This document shows positions 19,101 through 26,542 of a stretch of DNA of 64,000 nt, one piece after another; positions within the stretch are counted from its first letter, which is position 1; each line of letters starts with the position of its first letter. A program made the translations under genes and the position numbers. The stretch is from assembly GCF_017254845.1 (NCBI RefSeq), contig NZ_JAFKCU010000005.1:234953-298952 (forward strand). The letters run 5' to 3'. The notes under the pieces were generated by a model that was given only the letters and a program-made list of their open reading frames with translations, did not search any database and was not told the origin of the DNA. Source of the DNA: Algoriphagus pacificus. Its GTDB lineage: Bacteria; Bacteroidota; Bacteroidia; Cytophagales; Cyclobacteriaceae.

Positions 19101-19445
19101 ATGGATGTTGTTGTTTATTTGTTTGAACTTCAATCCGGTCTGGAGTGAGAATTCAACCAACATATCATAAAGAGAACCGTTTGTCTGAATTGATACCTCT
19201 GGGATATCTTTCAGCACTTTGTTGGTATATACAAAGTTGAAACCGGTCTCCGCTTCGATCCTTGCAAACGCCTGGAGTACACTTGAATTGGTGAACTCAA
19301 GTGAAATAGGTACTTCATCTATTTTTTTTACCTGCGCATTGCCATTATTGGCAAATAACAGGCTCATAGACAAGCACTGAATAAAGAAAATATAGAGTAT
19401 TCTTTTGGACATAGCCAATACATGTAAGAGTATGACTTTTTTCAT
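16164..19445 (-). CDS. SusC/RagA TonB-dependent transporter with N-terminal STN domain
   Basis: A 1093-aa outer membrane TonB-dependent transporter. Order: long signal sequence ending ANNGNAQ (about residue 38); an STN domain (about 45-115) of the kind that contacts a FecR anti-sigma factor; a carboxypeptidase-regulatory-like domain starting ISGVIVDETNTPLPGVSV (about 135-210); plug domain starting VVVVGYGTQKRREITSSVA; then a 22-stranded barrel ending GRNLATFTSYSGLDPE and TLGLKVTF. The STN domain fits the sigma/FecR pair just upstream and implies substrate-induced trans-envelope signalling. An internal Met at residue 12 is an alternative start; the longer one matches SusC proteins of this class. 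Confidence 0.95.
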   Translation of the reverse strand: MKKVILLHVLAMSKRILYIFFIQCLSMSLLFANNGNAQVKKIDEVPISLEFTNSSVLQAFARIEAETGFNFVYTNKVLKDIPEVSIQTNGSLYDMLVEFSLQTGLKFKQINNNIHVSNGGNSPLQNSVMIQEAKKETISGVIVDETNTPLPGVSVIEKGTTNGVVTDLDGKFTLTVDSEQSVVVFSFIGMKTIELEVGSRRMFNLTLEDDTKSLDEVVVVGYGTQKRREITSSVAKVDQESFVQGNVRSPLDLIQGKVAGLSITRTEGNNPNSGVAIQMRGVTSITGNLAPLIVIDGIPGGNLDLLQQDDIASFEVLKDGSAAAIYGTRGNNGVILITTKKGKAGEPTFNYNTYFSKDAVARKPDFLTPAQYRGLIADGLIGEVNDLGASTDLYDELINKQNLSQYHNFSASGGSLNSNYRASFYINDMEGIAKENSRRQYGARINLNQTGVNGRLQLAANLATNFNKANLLGGGGGDFEQAIQRNPTAPIRNPDGTFVETQAYNNYNPLSRYEYRTDERNQQTFSGDLRLTFEILEGLNISAFGAHTQNTYNDRQYRSLKDFAQRPNAEFQGTGYARKYNALTWSDVFESTLNYKRVVGDHSFDVLGGYSYQYNTFEDFAVNNSGFTTDAFQDWNLGAGTAINNTQLPRPGMGSFKEDNTLIALFGRVSYSYKEKIFGQLIMRREGSSKFGENHKWGNFPAASVGWDLSKESFLQNSSSVENLKLRLGYGVTGNQGIPNYQSLVTLSTGGVYPQNGVYYQTYGPARNPNPNLKWEKKQEWNFGVDFAFFNNKLSGSLDVYQRETVDLLNRYTAQQPPFVRDNIYTNVGSIRNRGVELYLNAMLVSKDDFTYSIDFTGNVIGNEITQLSNEFYSADYLEFGFLPSPGNLGAAIRVTEGGKVGNFYGKKFAGFNEDGKWLFLKADGSAVTADQIAPEDLSIIGNGVPKYMASLNNSFRYKNFDLTVFFRGKFGYDILNTQDLYFGNKAWLPNNLLESAITKHNELNDNPQFSDYYLESGSFVKLDNVTLGYNFNLKGNTVKNLRLYATGRNLATFTSYSGLDPELQDTGFTTGIDNRGFYPRTNSYTLGLKVTF

Positions 19446-19533
19446 AACTTTACGAAGTGTTTATACTGTGAAGAATAGTGTAATCATCTGGATCTGAAAG
19501 AAAAGTAGTCTTATGACTTTCAGTCCGTAATCT

Positions 19534-19568
19534 GCTGGAGGTGTTGCCGCACCTTCAGCTTTTTTTTT
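19534..19568 (+). terminator. Plus-strand terminator antisense to the fecR-susC interval
   Basis: A 10-bp stem (19534-19543 with 19550-19559, one G-T pair) with a 6-base loop, followed by nine T residues on the plus strand. The genes on both sides are on the minus strand, where the hairpin is preceded by A's and has no U-run, so it would stop antisense transcription entering from susC. It could also act as a leader stem-loop in the minus-strand mRNA. Confidence 0.6.
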
Positions 19569-19599
19569 AAAAATGAGTTTCGTTCATAGGCTAATAGAA

Positions 19600-20691
19600 T
19601 TAGGGTTTAAATTTTAAGTTGACTTTTTTACCATCGATGGTATAGCTAAACCGAGAAGAATAGCTCATCCCATCCAATATATTTTTAAGTGATTCATCTT
19701 TGAATTCACCCGTTACAAATAGGTTCTTTGGAATATCATTTTCAAAAGTAAAAGTGACTCCAAACCATTTTTCAAGTGAGTGGACAGTCGTAATGAATGG
19801 GGTTTTATCAAAAATCAAAGTTTTGTTCATCCAAGCCAATGCTTGTTTAAGATCAAATTGCCCCTTTATCCAAGTAGAGTTATCCAAGGTGGCGAACATT
19901 TCTTCGCCGGGAACAAGCTTCTCTTTAAAATCAGAAACTTCACTATTTGTCACCAAAACAGAACCTCTGATCAATGAGACAGAAATGGGTTCCTCTGGAT
20001 AAGCTTTAATATTAAATGCAGTTCCTAATGCTTGCGTGGAAACTTGTTGGGTTTTGACGATGAAAGGCCTTAAAGAATCTTCAGCTACATCAAAAAATCC
20101 CTCACCAACTAATTCAATTTCTCTGATGTCTCCTGAAAAGTTTTTTTCAAAAGTTATTTTACTCTGGGAGTTCAAGGTAACTTCAGTACCATCAGGAAGA
20201 AGATAATTTGATTTCACTCCTGCAGGCACTTCCATTGTTTCATAGGACAATTCTACCTCTTGAGTATCATCAAATTTTTGAGATTGGAACCAAACTGCAA
20301 AAATGAAACAACCTAAAGCAGAAAAAGCAAATACGGCTGTTCTTATAAAGTTCCTTTTTCTTTTTTGTCGAGATTGTTCTTTATGGTGTTGAATGGCTGA
20401 CCAACTATCCAGAGAGACTACTTTGGTTTGTCTTTTCAGACCTTCCATATGATCAATCTTATCATTGATCATATTCCACTGTAAATCAATTTCAGAATCA
20501 GGCAAAGCAAACCTTTCCTGAGACAAATGAATCAGGATTTTTCTGGCCTTCTCAACCTCTTGAATTTTACTCTTATTGGTAGAAAGAAATTCTTCCCAAT
20601 ACCGCTTGGCTTCAGGATCATTTGTCAAAACCCATTTTCTAAATTCTGGGTCTAAAACAAAATCTTCGGTATTGTATTCTGATTTACTCAT
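19600..20691 (-). CDS. FecR-family anti-sigma factor with DUF4974-type C-terminus
   Basis: A 363-aa anti-sigma regulator. The cytoplasmic N-terminus (DPEFRKWVLTNDPEAKRYWEEFL) binds the ECF sigma factor; one membrane segment lies near residues 115-133 (FAFSALGCFIFAVWF). A periplasmic FecR domain follows (VPAGVKSNYLLPDGTEVTLNSQSKI, VELVGEGFFDVA, FIVKTQQVSTQALGTAFNIKAY), and the end is the DUF4974/STN-like module (WFGVTFTFEND...LFVTGEFKDESLKNILDGM). It sits between the sigma gene (130 bases upstream) and SusC, whose STN domain is its expected partner. Confidence 0.93.
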   Translation of the reverse strand: MSKSEYNTEDFVLDPEFRKWVLTNDPEAKRYWEEFLSTNKSKIQEVEKARKILIHLSQERFALPDSEIDLQWNMINDKIDHMEGLKRQTKVVSLDSWSAIQHHKEQSRQKRKRNFIRTAVFAFSALGCFIFAVWFQSQKFDDTQEVELSYETMEVPAGVKSNYLLPDGTEVTLNSQSKITFEKNFSGDIREIELVGEGFFDVAEDSLRPFIVKTQQVSTQALGTAFNIKAYPEEPISVSLIRGSVLVTNSEVSDFKEKLVPGEEMFATLDNSTWIKGQFDLKQALAWMNKTLIFDKTPFITTVHSLEKWFGVTFTFENDIPKNLFVTGEFKDESLKNILDGMSYSSRFSYTIDGKKVNLKFKP

Positions 20692-20821
20692 AAAGTCCGC
20701 ATTCTTTAGATAAGTACAGACTTGGCAAAAGTTATCCTTCCAAAAAGATGTTTTTTTTACAAAAATTTAAATTCAATAGAATATTCCGTAAAACCTTAAA
20801 AAATAAAATTTACCACTGAGG

Positions 20822-21388
20822 TTAAAGCGTTTTCTTAAGGCTAGACAAAGCCTTCCAGGCCAGGGTATAAACTGATTTTAGATTGATCTCCATCAATTTC
20901 GACGTTTGTTCGTACGAAAGCTGATCAAAAAATAAATGGTTGATTACTTCCTTTTGGCGCAAAGGTAATTCTACCACAGCTGCATGAAGTTTCTTGCGTA
21001 AATTCTCATCCCTATTCAGATTAATCAGCTCATTTTCAGGACTGTCAAAAACATATTCTAATTCTGAAACATGTTCCTGAACAATTCCCTTCCGCTTCGT
21101 CTCATCCTTTACACCCTTATAGATTTTATTGGATAAGCATTTGAAGAGATAATTTTTGACATTATCCGTTTTTTGAAGATTGGAATGATATTTCCATAAG
21201 TCTATAAAGACCTCTTGGATATAATCCTTGACCTGATCTGGCTCATGCAACAAGGAGCAACCAAATCGAAATAAATCATTGATATAGGCTCTATAGATCT
21301 TTTCAAGAGCTATTCTATCGCCCTTAATAAAAGAATTCCAGCACGCTACTTCATCAAAAAAATCCTGACTGAGATCAAGGTTTTTCAT
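20822..21388 (-). CDS. ECF RNA polymerase sigma-70 factor
   Basis: A 188-aa ECF sigma factor of the Bacteroidota SusC/FecR-linked type. Region 2 runs from EKIYRAYINDLFRFGCSLL through VKDYIQEVFIDLWKYHSNL (about residues 28-70) and NVKNYLFKCLSNKIY; region 4 is LPLRQKEVINHLFFDQLSYEQTSKLMEI with KSVYTLAWKALSSLKK at the end. It is first in the minus-strand cascade sigma - FecR - SusC - SusD - DUF1080 - propeller/cytochrome and should direct transcription of the sus genes when FecR is relieved. Confidence 0.95.
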   Translation of the reverse strand: MKNLDLSQDFFDEVACWNSFIKGDRIALEKIYRAYINDLFRFGCSLLHEPDQVKDYIQEVFIDLWKYHSNLQKTDNVKNYLFKCLSNKIYKGVKDETKRKGIVQEHVSELEYVFDSPENELINLNRDENLRKKLHAAVVELPLRQKEVINHLFFDQLSYEQTSKLMEINLKSVYTLAWKALSSLKKTL

Positions 21389-21533
21389 TCACAAATTTTT
21401 CAGGGTCTATCTTTAAAATCCAATTTTTTAAAATAATTTTTAAAAATCAAAACGAATCTGCGGTAATCGGAATAATTAATCCTTCAATAGAAATTTTTCT
21501 GATTAGAGGGAAAACTCGGTTTCAACATAAAAC

Positions 21534-21567
21534 AAAGTCCTGTAAATCAAGTGGTTTACAGGACTTT
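21534..21567 (-). terminator. Terminator hairpin downstream of the tRNA-Pro 3' fragment
   Basis: A perfect 13-bp inverted repeat (21534-21546 with 21555-21567) with an 8-base loop. On the minus strand it is followed by TTTGTTTTATG. It lies about 25 bases past the tRNA-Pro 3' remnant in the tRNA's own direction, so it is probably the original tRNA transcript terminator left on the chromosomal side. Confidence 0.75.
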
Positions 21568-21592
21568 GGTATAAATAAACTTTTTAGTTTTG

Positions 21593-21615
21593 TCGGGGTG
21601 GCGGGATTTGAACCC
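21593..21615 (-). other. 3' fragment of tRNA-Pro, probable attachment site (left end of an integrative element)
   Basis: Reading the minus strand, 21615 to 21593 gives GGGTTCAAATCCCGC, then CACCCCG, then A. This is the 3' side of the T-arm and the 3' acceptor strand of a tRNA whose 5' end would be CGGGGTG, the tRNA-Pro pattern. Similarity stops inside the T-stem: the two pairs that should continue it are lost, and no D-arm or anticodon arm follows. Such 3' remnants are the usual attL/attR scars of tyrosine-recombinase elements. The orientation predicts that the element extends to the right and that an intact tRNA-Pro lies at its far end. Confidence 0.7.
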
Positions 21616-21939
21616 AAACTTATTAAACCTTTATTTTCAGATAGTTACAAATATTAATTTTTATCAGGTCACCTTAATGGTCTCATTTCTTTTGAGCTTA
21701 TTTGATCTTTTTTGGAATTTGAATCTACAGTTTTTTCTCAATTAATTGTGCAAAAACCAATAATATATTGATGCTCAATAGGATTTACTAATTCCTTGAC
21801 AAGGAGATCCTTATACTTAAAAGATTAATTTAAAATATTTTTCGATACCACGTTTTTGCAGATAAACGACCAAAATTTCGTCAAACTCCTTCCTCCTCAA
21901 TTTCCTTAAGAAATTATTCTAACTTCTTACTTCCTTTTT
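21616..21939. other. AT-rich stretch without a recognisable gene
   Basis: About 320 bases between the tRNA-Pro fragment and the decayed radC. It is very AT-rich, with no ORF of note and no clear promoter or repeat. As the first DNA inside the putative element it could hold recombinase arm-binding sites, but I see no repeated motif that shows this. Confidence 0.4.
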
Positions 21940-22198
21940 CTTTACATCCACCACAGTACCAGCAGCTCCTCCGGTTGAAATGGTCACCATTCCCAATACC
22001 CTATTGGTACGGTTCAGTAGCATCACTTTGAAGTGCTCAACAAAGTCCAAGCTCTTTATCCCAGGATTCAACCAACACTTCTTAAACCTGTCTGGAACAG
22101 GTCACCTTGGGTCTTTGACTTGCTTTAACGTTGTTACTGTAACTCAACTGTATTTCAGCTACAATACCTAAATCAATTTTTCTTTCGGAAGTCTCCAT
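21940..22198 (-). pseudogene. Decayed radC (JAB/MPN-domain) gene
   Basis: From the ATG at 22198 the minus strand reads METSERKIDLGIVAEIQLSY and then SNNVKASQRPKVTCSRQV, aligning with the intact RadC at 36902-37372 (VAEITLGYSPKVKSSQRPKVGCSRQV). A stop codon follows directly. After it the similarity continues in shifted frames: one gives WDKEL, another FVEHFKVMLLNRTNRVLG and then TISTGGAAGTVVDVK. Coding similarity stops near 21940, before the catalytic HNHPSG region. So it is a remnant with a nonsense codon, at least one frameshift and loss of the C-terminal half. The upstream DNA also resembles that of the intact gene (hairpin repeat at 22270). Confidence 0.85.
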
Positions 22199-22269
22199 AA
22201 TCTTTTTCGTTTTTGTGGAACAATGAATTATGAAGCATCTCCAGATCTTGGGCGACAAAGACCTGAAGG

Positions 22270-22310
22270 AAAAGGAATAAAAAGTGAAGTGAAGCAAACG
22301 GCTTTATACC
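22270..22310 (-). repeat. Leader repeat, copy A (upstream of radC pseudogene)
   Basis: Degenerate copy of a motif found three times in the window: an A-rich GGAATAAA block, a GC-containing spacer (GCGCAGCGG in the better copies) and CGGCTTTATGCCG. Here the second half is CGGCTTTATACC. It starts 72 bases upstream of the radC pseudogene start. GGAATAAA and CTTTATGCC are imperfect inverted repeats. Confidence 0.6.
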
Positions 22311-22460
22311 AGAAGCTTCAGGTTGCCCAGAGCCCTCGATCTAATTTTCTGAGGAATTCAAAGGACCAGAAAAGGAATAAATTTTCTTAAAATTAAACAG
22401 GTGTTAAAGTGTATTCGGTTTTATTTAAAAAGAATCATTGGATATCACTATTTCAAAAAA

Positions 22461-23861
22461 TCAATTGAAATCAAACTCCGGCAGGAAACCAGCTTTCGAG
22501 TCAACTTTATCCGTAATGGATTCCAGGGAAGCCTTTTCTTTGATTTCCTTTTTAAGAAACTTGAAGGACCCTATTTCAAAACCGATCTTGAGCTGAACCC
22601 TACTTTTGTAAAAAGAGCTTTGTTCATTAAAAAAAGGATCGATTGATCCGATCACCACTGAACGGATAAACTTACCCATGGGAATCGTTCTTCCAATGGC
22701 CATACTAGAAGCCCAGGCTTTTCCTGCATAGTCTCTGGATTCATAGCCTGCCGGGTTGGTAACTGTCACCTGGTTTCTATTGACTGTCCCTTGGGCAAAC
22801 CAGTTTCCCTTTGCAAACCGGATTCCGGAATAGTAACCAAAGCCTTCCCGGATCAAAGGCTCCTCCTCATCAAACTGCTTTTTCCAGGTAATTCCTCCAA
22901 GAAGTGAAAACTGATGCCTCAATCCATAAAAGACTCCACCATCCAACAAAAGACCCTCCCCAAAGGAAGTCAATGGATCATACCAGAGGTTTAAACCAAT
23001 CCTATGGATAAACTTCTCACCCTTGAGTTCATTGGGTTCGATGAATGCCTTTCGTTTCTTTTCCAATGAAGCAGGAATGGTTTTGATGTTACCCAGAGAA
23101 TCCACTTTGATTTTGCTGAAGTCCTTTCCAGATTTTTGGATGAATTCATCACTGATATGTGCAGCTTTCTCTGAAGCCAATGCCTTTGCCTGATCATAAG
23201 GCATTTCAGATGGTAGTCCGTTTTTGGTCAGCTCTTCCAAGGCTCCCTTTCCATAAAAATCAGGGATTTGCATATTCCTTGGATCTATCTCACCACTTAT
23301 TTTCCCTGTCAACTGCTCTTCTATTTTGGGCATGATCCACTCATTGGTCAGGGCCTTCAGGTTTTCATTGTTCTGGTCCACCAAGGTTTCCAGATCAGAA
23401 ACATTCGTCAACTCATCAAGTCTGTTTTGGGATTCCTCTACCCTATTCAATATATTCTGAGAGGCATTTTTGATTTCCTCTCCGGGAATATCCTCACTTT
23501 GAACTAAACTCTCCAAAGTCTTCTTTTCATTATCCAACAACACTTTGGTCCTCTCCTTTGCTACTTTCAATAAGCTATCACGCTGGACAGAGTCAGCGGA
23601 AACCTCCTTTAATTCTTTGATCTCTTTTTGAAGGGAATCATAGGACTTCTTCAGATCCCGGATCTGCTTGAGTTCTTCCAGGTAGGGGATTTCAGGTTTG
23701 TCTGGTAAATTCAGGTCACTTAAACCCGAAGGAAGTCCTTTGGAAAATTGAGAATGAGGAGATTTAATCCCAAAACCTTTTTTTGGGATATTCTGAGCTA
23801 TTATTGAGGAATTACTCAATAAATAAAGAACAAAAAGTATGTAAACCCTCAATCTCACCAT
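22461..23861 (-). CDS. Secreted coiled-coil protein with predicted beta-barrel-like C-terminus
   Basis: A 466-aa protein I cannot assign to a named family. A signal peptide (VYILFVLYLLSNSSIIAQ) is followed by a long charged heptad-like region, about residues 55-210 (LKKSYDSLQKEIKELKEV, NRVEESQNRLDELTNV), predicted coiled coil. From about residue 280 the pattern becomes amphipathic strands rich in Gly and aromatics (GLNLWYDPLTSFGEGLLLDGGVFYGL, GFGYYSGIRFAKGNWFAQG), ending FEIGSFKFL then a Lys/Glu-rich tail. This looks like a small outer-membrane barrel with a periplasmic stalk. It is last in the Rhs operon, 4 bases behind the 203-aa fibre-like gene. Confidence 0.7.
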   Translation of the reverse strand: MVRLRVYILFVLYLLSNSSIIAQNIPKKGFGIKSPHSQFSKGLPSGLSDLNLPDKPEIPYLEELKQIRDLKKSYDSLQKEIKELKEVSADSVQRDSLLKVAKERTKVLLDNEKKTLESLVQSEDIPGEEIKNASQNILNRVEESQNRLDELTNVSDLETLVDQNNENLKALTNEWIMPKIEEQLTGKISGEIDPRNMQIPDFYGKGALEELTKNGLPSEMPYDQAKALASEKAAHISDEFIQKSGKDFSKIKVDSLGNIKTIPASLEKKRKAFIEPNELKGEKFIHRIGLNLWYDPLTSFGEGLLLDGGVFYGLRHQFSLLGGITWKKQFDEEEPLIREGFGYYSGIRFAKGNWFAQGTVNRNQVTVTNPAGYESRDYAGKAWASSMAIGRTIPMGKFIRSVVIGSIDPFFNEQSSFYKSRVQLKIGFEIGSFKFLKKEIKEKASLESITDKVDSKAGFLPEFDFN

Positions 23862-23865
23862 AATA

Positions 23866-24477
23866 CTACATTTCAGGTTCTTGGCTCTTTCTTAGAGATT
23901 CAATCAATTTTTCCTGCTCAAGCAATTTCTTATTTAGGTCAATGACATATAAGGTCAACTCCTCTATCTTCTGTAGTAATTTAGCATCCATTGCCCCTAA
24001 CTCAATCCCGTTTGTTAAAACCTCTTTTTCGTCTGGAACTTCAGGCAAATGCCCATTTTCAAGAATATAGGATTCAAGTTGATTTAGGGGTAGCAAATTA
24101 TAAGCAGGTTTAAATACAAAATCTGACCAACCGCTTAATTCCACCTTAACTTCTTTTGCTTTAATGTCACCATTCACAGACAGCCTACTGGTAGGATTTA
24201 CAGTTCCAACACCTAGATTCCCATTAACAATTACTTTTCCAGGCTGAGGAGGTGTACCACCTTGTACATATTGCCAAATCTCTAATGCAGCATCACCTTG
24301 ATGACCATAATCAGTACCCACTCTCATATGGGATTCGGAAGTATTGTTACCATATGCCCAAAGAAAAAAAGGATTACCTCCACTATTATTTGGGACCGTA
24401 ACGGCCTGGGCTTGAGCCCATGTAGGACCAACCATTAGTAAAAGAAAAAATATTATTTTAAAAGTATTTTTTTTCAT
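23866..24477 (-). CDS. Fibre-like surface protein with shared C-terminal module, paralogue 1
   Basis: A 203-aa protein with a signal peptide (IIFFLLLMVGPTWAQAQA). A short body has the repeat-like phrase GNLGVGTVNPTSRLSVNGDIKAKEV, typical of Bacteroidota tail-fibre-like proteins. The end matches two other proteins in this operon (35009-35767 and 35764-36654): GWSDFVFKPAYNLLPLNQLE, GHLPEVPDEKEV, then KLLQKIEELTLYVIDLNKK, the last part a probable trimeric coiled coil. The module resembles the C-terminal regions of fibre proteins with S74-type chaperone ends, but I cannot see catalytic residues. A surface role beside Rhs toxins is inferred. Confidence 0.75.
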   Translation of the reverse strand: MKKNTFKIIFFLLLMVGPTWAQAQAVTVPNNSGGNPFFLWAYGNNTSESHMRVGTDYGHQGDAALEIWQYVQGGTPPQPGKVIVNGNLGVGTVNPTSRLSVNGDIKAKEVKVELSGWSDFVFKPAYNLLPLNQLESYILENGHLPEVPDEKEVLTNGIELGAMDAKLLQKIEELTLYVIDLNKKLLEQEKLIESLRKSQEPEM

Positions 24478-24515
24478 ATCGTGAAGATTTAATCATTATA
24501 AATTATAAGAATAAA

Positions 24516-24872
24516 TTAGTGTGTATTTTTCATCTTTTTTATAGCCTCACAATCAGTAAGCAATAAAGGAGCGATTTTTTGTTGAAAATAAAGCTTACCA
24601 GATTCATAGCCTGATTTATAACTTGAATCTTTAACACTTTCAAAATATAATTGCAACTCTTCTTTATACTTTATAGCCGTATGCTTGCTACAACCCTCTA
24701 AGAAGTCTCTTGTTTGTGTATTCCATACGGTAAAACCATTGCCATCAAAGCACTCACAAATATCATTAGCTATTCGAACCTCAAGTGTTATTTTTTTCTG
24801 AGAAAAAACAAAATTTGGTAAAACAAACACAATAAGACCAATAAAACACCTTATAATAACTGAACTATTCAT
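24516..24872 (-). CDS. Small secreted protein of unknown function
   Basis: A 118-aa protein with a signal peptide (FIGLIVFVLPNFVFSQ) and a mature part with four Cys (NDICECFDG near residue 40, EGCSKH near 59, LTDCEAIKK near 108) that could form two disulfides. I do not recognise the family. Its start overlaps the end of the DUF1493-like gene by 8 bases. Position among toxin-tip and immunity genes suggests an accessory or periplasmic immunity role, not supported by a motif. Confidence 0.6.
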   Translation of the reverse strand: MNSSVIIRCFIGLIVFVLPNFVFSQKKITLEVRIANDICECFDGNGFTVWNTQTRDFLEGCSKHTAIKYKEELQLYFESVKDSSYKSGYESGKLYFQQKIAPLLLTDCEAIKKMKNTH

Positions 24873-25179
24873 GCCATTTCTTATTCTGTATTACTCTTAA
24901 TAAATGCCTTACAGTTAATTTTTTCTTTCCTTTCATTGATGTTCCAAACAGTATTCGAAAGATTGAAAGAAGAATAAATTGATCCTCTTCATAATATTTA
25001 TAATAAGGAAATGAGCTCATATCTATATTAAACTCTAATTCAAAAGATCGTATAAAATAATCGTTATCTTCTGAAATAGTCTTAAATTCATTTATCACTG
25101 TATCAAATTCTATATTTTCAATCCCATAAATTTCTTTAATTAGTAATCTAAGTCTTGTAAAATCTTGGCTTTTTTTCAT
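24865..25179 (-). CDS. DUF1493-like small protein, candidate immunity factor
   Basis: A 104-aa cytosolic protein. The pattern SEDNDYFIRSFELEFNIDMS followed by SFPYYKYYEEDQF resembles DUF1493, an acyl-carrier-like helical family often found near polymorphic toxins. No signal peptide or membrane segment is seen. It is the first of two ORFs with an 8-base overlap, behind a 148-base gap after the 122-aa candidate immunity gene. The immunity role comes from the neighbourhood; the family match is moderate. Confidence 0.6.
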   Translation of the reverse strand: MKKSQDFTRLRLLIKEIYGIENIEFDTVINEFKTISEDNDYFIRSFELEFNIDMSSFPYYKYYEEDQFILLSIFRILFGTSMKGKKKLTVRHLLRVIQNKKWHE

Positions 25180-25327
25180 TTTGTTAATCTTGTAAATATT
25201 GAGCTAGCCAATTACTATTCCACTTTATTTTTAAAAGCTATGACAATCCATTCAAACTAAATAACAATAAAAGAATTTTAAAATTTACAATATGAGAGCA
25301 GCTTCTCCTTTAATGACCTAGATCAAT

Positions 25328-25693
25328 TTATATAGATTCTATAATATTAGTAATTATATCATCAATTTCAGAAAGTTGGACTTGTTTATGAAAATCTATT
25401 CTACTTCTTGCAACTTTTAATTGATTTATATTGAAATTAGACTTTAATATTTTATAATCAATAACTAAGATTCTATAAACTACAGAATTCCTAAACTGGC
25501 TCTTACTTAGCTCTTTCAAAGGAAGAAATGAAAGATGTTCAACTGCGCTTTCAATGTCATCATATATATTCTCAAAAAACTCATCATCACTCAAGGATTC
25601 TGGCCATAAAAAATAAAGCTCATTCAATGAAATCTCTCTTTTAAATAGTACCATTTCAATTATCCCTAAAATTTCTTTTATTTCATTCATCAT
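25328..25693 (-). CDS. Small acidic protein, candidate immunity to the orphan Rhs tip
   Basis: About 122 aa from the ATG at 25693 (a GTG at 25723 would add 10 residues and overlap the tip module by 19 bases). It is all-helical in appearance, acidic, with no signal peptide: MMNEIKEILGIIEMVL, WPESLSDDEFFENIYDDI, SFLPLKELSKSQFRNSVVYR. I do not recognise a family. It lies directly behind the toxin-tip ORF, the normal place for the matching immunity gene, which is the main reason for the call. Confidence 0.6.
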   Translation of the reverse strand: MMNEIKEILGIIEMVLFKREISLNELYFLWPESLSDDEFFENIYDDIESAVEHLSFLPLKELSKSQFRNSVVYRILVIDYKILKSNFNINQLKVARSRIDFHKQVQLSEIDDIITNIIESI

Positions 25694-25704
25694 CTTAATT
25701 TTTA

Positions 25705-26412
25705 TTATACTCCTCTCTTCCACTTATCTATTTGATGCCATGGCCAATGTTTAACCTTTCCGGGAATATCAATATGGGGTCTCCAAACATTATACCCTGT
25801 TTTCCTCCCTCCTAATCTAAAAGTATGCACATCAAACCTAATTGAACCAAAATCAAATCCAAATCCATTTGCTCTTGGATAAGTTTTAAAACTGCCAACC
25901 AATTTTCTTGTTGCTAATATTTCTAAAGCTTTTTCACTTCCAAACCCAAAGTCATAACCCATTTGATAGGCTGTCATATTTGGAATATTCTGAATATACG
26001 AATATGTATTATTAGCAAGCTGAGATCTCATTAACATTCCTTGAGGACATGTTTGACAACCTAGCATTGCAAAATCAACCATCCCAATTCCCAAATCTTT
26101 CCAACCTTGTTCTGTTGTTAGACTTTTGAAGAAATCTACAGTACTATCAACCCCACCTCCAAAGCCATCGACAAACCCACTTCCAAATTCACTTACAATT
26201 CCTCCTTTAGTTAATCCTGCTCCTTCTGAACTACTCCCACTACTATCTCCTGAATCAGAAACTGTGAATTCATCCAACGTGCCACCTTCAGCTGTCCATT
26301 TTCCGTCGCTACAGGTATATTCCCTCTCCCCATGTGGATTTGCTGTATCTACTTCTTTCCCAGTAGAAAAAGAAAATTTTGAAAAATTTCTACTTATATC
26401 TAAAGAAGCCAA
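25705..26412 (-). CDS. Orphan Rhs C-terminal toxin-tip module
   Basis: A 235-codon ORF whose only N-terminal start is a TTG (26412) right after an in-frame stop; there is no ATG before residue 111. Residues 22-49 repeat almost exactly a segment of the intact Rhs protein at 26892-31529 (DTANPHGEREYT then SDGKWTAEGGTLDEF). So this is a displaced alternative tip with part of the pre-tip linker, not an independent secreted protein. After a Gly/Ser-rich linker (about 50-85) comes a toxin-like domain ending RFDVHTFRLGGRKTGYNVW then RPHIDIPGKVKHWPWHQ, a His/Trp-rich motif that suggests a nuclease-like toxin of unknown class. It may be silent until recombined onto the full-length rhs. Confidence 0.75.
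   Translation of the reverse strand: MASLDISRNFSKFSFSTGKEVDTANPHGEREYTCSDGKWTAEGGTLDEFTVSDSGDSSGSSSEGAGLTKGGIVSEFGSGFVDGFGGGVDSTVDFFKSLTTEQGWKDLGIGMVDFAMLGCQTCPQGMLMRSQLANNTYSYIQNIPNMTAYQMGYDFGFGSEKALEILATRKLVGSFKTYPRANGFGFDFGSIRFDVHTFRLGGRKTGYNVWRPHIDIPGKVKHWPWHQIDKWKRGV
26267..26355 (-). repeat. Rhs linker repeat, copy 2 (orphan tip)
   Basis: 89 bases nearly identical to 27421-27509 within the full-length rhs; I count only a handful of differences. This is the homology where recombination could swap the orphan tip onto the rhs gene. Confidence 0.85.
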
Positions 26413-26542
26413 TCAACTGCAAATTTATCAATAACAATATATTCACCAGTATCTCAATAATTTAGACATCCATTTTTCTTAATAATCTTAGTATTGCAGT
26501 AAACCGAAAACTATTACCATTTATCAAATCAAATAACCAAAT

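Noticed and set aside
22401-22646. 81-codon plus-strand ORF overlapping the end of the 466-aa gene
   Set aside because: Antisense to the coding end of a longer gene and without a start context or features.
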